A DNA stretch of 6,139 nucleotides from Chlamydiota bacterium (GTDB taxonomy: Bacteria; Auribacterota; UBA3054; B51-G9): assembly GCA_003648225.1 (NCBI GenBank), contig QMOL01000189.1, positions 1 through 6,139 on the forward strand. The letters run 5' to 3'. Under the pieces are notes generated by a model, which ran no database searches, was not told the origin of the DNA, and saw nothing but the letters and a program-made list of their open reading frames with translations. Positions within the stretch are counted from its first letter, which is position 1. Every line of letters begins with the position of its first letter. This document shows, one piece after another, positions 5,386 to 6,139 of the stretch. Position numbers and translations under genes: made by a program.

Positions 5386-6139
5386 TGATCCTAGTAATCG
5401 GTGATGCAATAATTGATGTTCATTATTTCTGTAAGGTTAATCGGTTAAGTCCAGAAGCACCTGTTCCCGTTTGTAATTTGCAAAATGAAGTTTGGGAGAT
5501 TGGCGGCGCGGGAAATGTGGCTTTTCAAATTGCAACTAAAACAAAATGTGTATTATTTTCGCTCGGTACAGCTAAAAACAGGGAGCTGGTCAATGCGCGT
5601 GCTAGAGAACTAAAAATTAATAGAAAATTAAAAACCTACGTTCTTAACTTAGAAAATCATTCATTTCCTGTCAAGACACGCGTCTGGGCTCACAATCAAC
5701 AAATTTGCCGTATTGATCGTGAAGAGGTATTTTCTCCAAATAAAAAACAAGAGCAGCAAATTATTAAATCCATCAAAGATATTATTAACCGTCACAGCAT
5801 AAAGTTAATCGTTTTTTCGGATTATAACAAGGGGACACTTAATGATAATATTATCAACCACATTGCAGCATTCGCTAAGAAAAAGAACATTATTACAATT
5901 CTTGATCCCAAGCGACCAACCTATTATAAATTAAAGTCGTTATCTATTGTTACGCCTAACGATGCTGAGATCGCAATGACCAATTTGGATGCTCGTTCAA
6001 TTTCACGTTCTATGCGCGGCACTTATGTCTTGCATACGCGCGGTAAAGAGGGAATGGTTTGTCTCAAAAATGGTAAAATAATTTATTCTGTTGGTGCTCA
6101 TCAAGTTGAAGTTGCCGATACTTGCGGTGCAGGCGATAC
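5385..6139 (+). CDS. hldA: PfkB-family sugar kinase, HldA/RfaE N-domain-like (3' end outside window)
   Basis: An open frame of 251 codons running off the window. The translation matches the kinase half of HldE, which phosphorylates D-glycero-D-manno-heptose 7-phosphate at C1 with ATP. In order: VIGDAIIDVHYF (4-15), then RLSPEAPVPV (20-29), a hallmark of this subfamily, and IGGAGNVAFQIA (39-50) for substrate binding. KTRVWAHNQQICRIDREE (97-114) is equivalent to the family's KTRvlarNQQllRlDfEE. FSDYNKG (144-150), LDPKR (173-177), TPNDAE (190-195) and HTRGKEGM (217-224) follow. Last comes ADTCGAGD (244-251), whose final Asp251 is the catalytic base. Roughly 60-70 residues should remain beyond the window. 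Paired by a TAATG overlap with the nucleotidyltransferase, it would supply its sugar 1-phosphate substrate. An ADP-heptose pathway would also need GmhA and GmhB, not seen here but possibly nearby. Confidence 0.88.
   Translation, partial: MILVIGDAIIDVHYFCKVNRLSPEAPVPVCNLQNEVWEIGGAGNVAFQIATKTKCVLFSLGTAKNRELVNARARELKINRKLKTYVLNLENHSFPVKTRVWAHNQQICRIDREEVFSPNKKQEQQIIKSIKDIINRHSIKLIVFSDYNKGTLNDNIINHIAAFAKKKNIITILDPKRPTYYKLKSLSIVTPNDAEIAMTNLDARSISRSMRGTYVLHTRGKEGMVCLKNGKIIYSVGAHQVEVADTCGAGD

Noticed and set aside
5385..6139. Alternative reading of the kinase as ribokinase, fructokinase or adenosine kinase
   Set aside because: The SPEAPVPV and KTRVWAHNQQ segments are specific to the HldA/HldE kinase group and not typical of those other PfkB enzymes.

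Overview
The window is a single-direction, tightly packed stretch of eleven genes, all on the + strand, from an AT-rich genome that uses the standard bacterial code (TAA, TGA and TAG all end genes here). Ten of the eleven genes start by overlapping the gene before (ATGA, TAATG or 13-19 nt overlaps) or after a good Shine-Dalgarno sequence. The only real gap between genes is 63 nt (3923-3985). No tRNA, rRNA, CRISPR array, transposase, integrase, phage structural gene or convincing terminator was seen. The genes at both window edges are incomplete.

Layout: (1) 1-1019, the C-terminal part of a DUF6165-like protein, then a small GT-A glycosyltransferase. (2) 1016-2625, a second GT-A glycosyltransferase with a DVDEF motif, then a short GT9/heptosyltransferase-like protein. 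(3) 2613-3080, a minimal type I signal peptidase. (4) 3080-3922, a GT2 glycosyltransferase with IDGGSTD, IDGD and GWGRDED motifs. (5) 3986-5385, a DUF6899-like protein, a mannose-6-phosphate-isomerase-like cupin, a three-helix membrane protein and an HldC/RfaE-C-like nucleotidyltransferase. (6) 5385 to the end, an HldA/RfaE-N-like PfkB kinase cut by the window edge just after its catalytic GAGD motif.

Taken together this looks like a surface-glycan or glycoconjugate cassette. The kinase and nucleotidyltransferase would make a nucleotide-activated sugar, by homology ADP-heptose or something related. The GT9-like and GT-A enzymes would transfer sugars, and the cupin could isomerise or epimerise a sugar phosphate. 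The signal peptidase does not fit this theme and is the most surprising member.

The source is either a Gram-negative-type bacterium or a large tailed phage that infects one. The packing, the DUF6899-like gene and the small PnuC-like membrane protein lean towards a phage or other mobile genome, but no hallmark phage gene is present, so this remains an inference.
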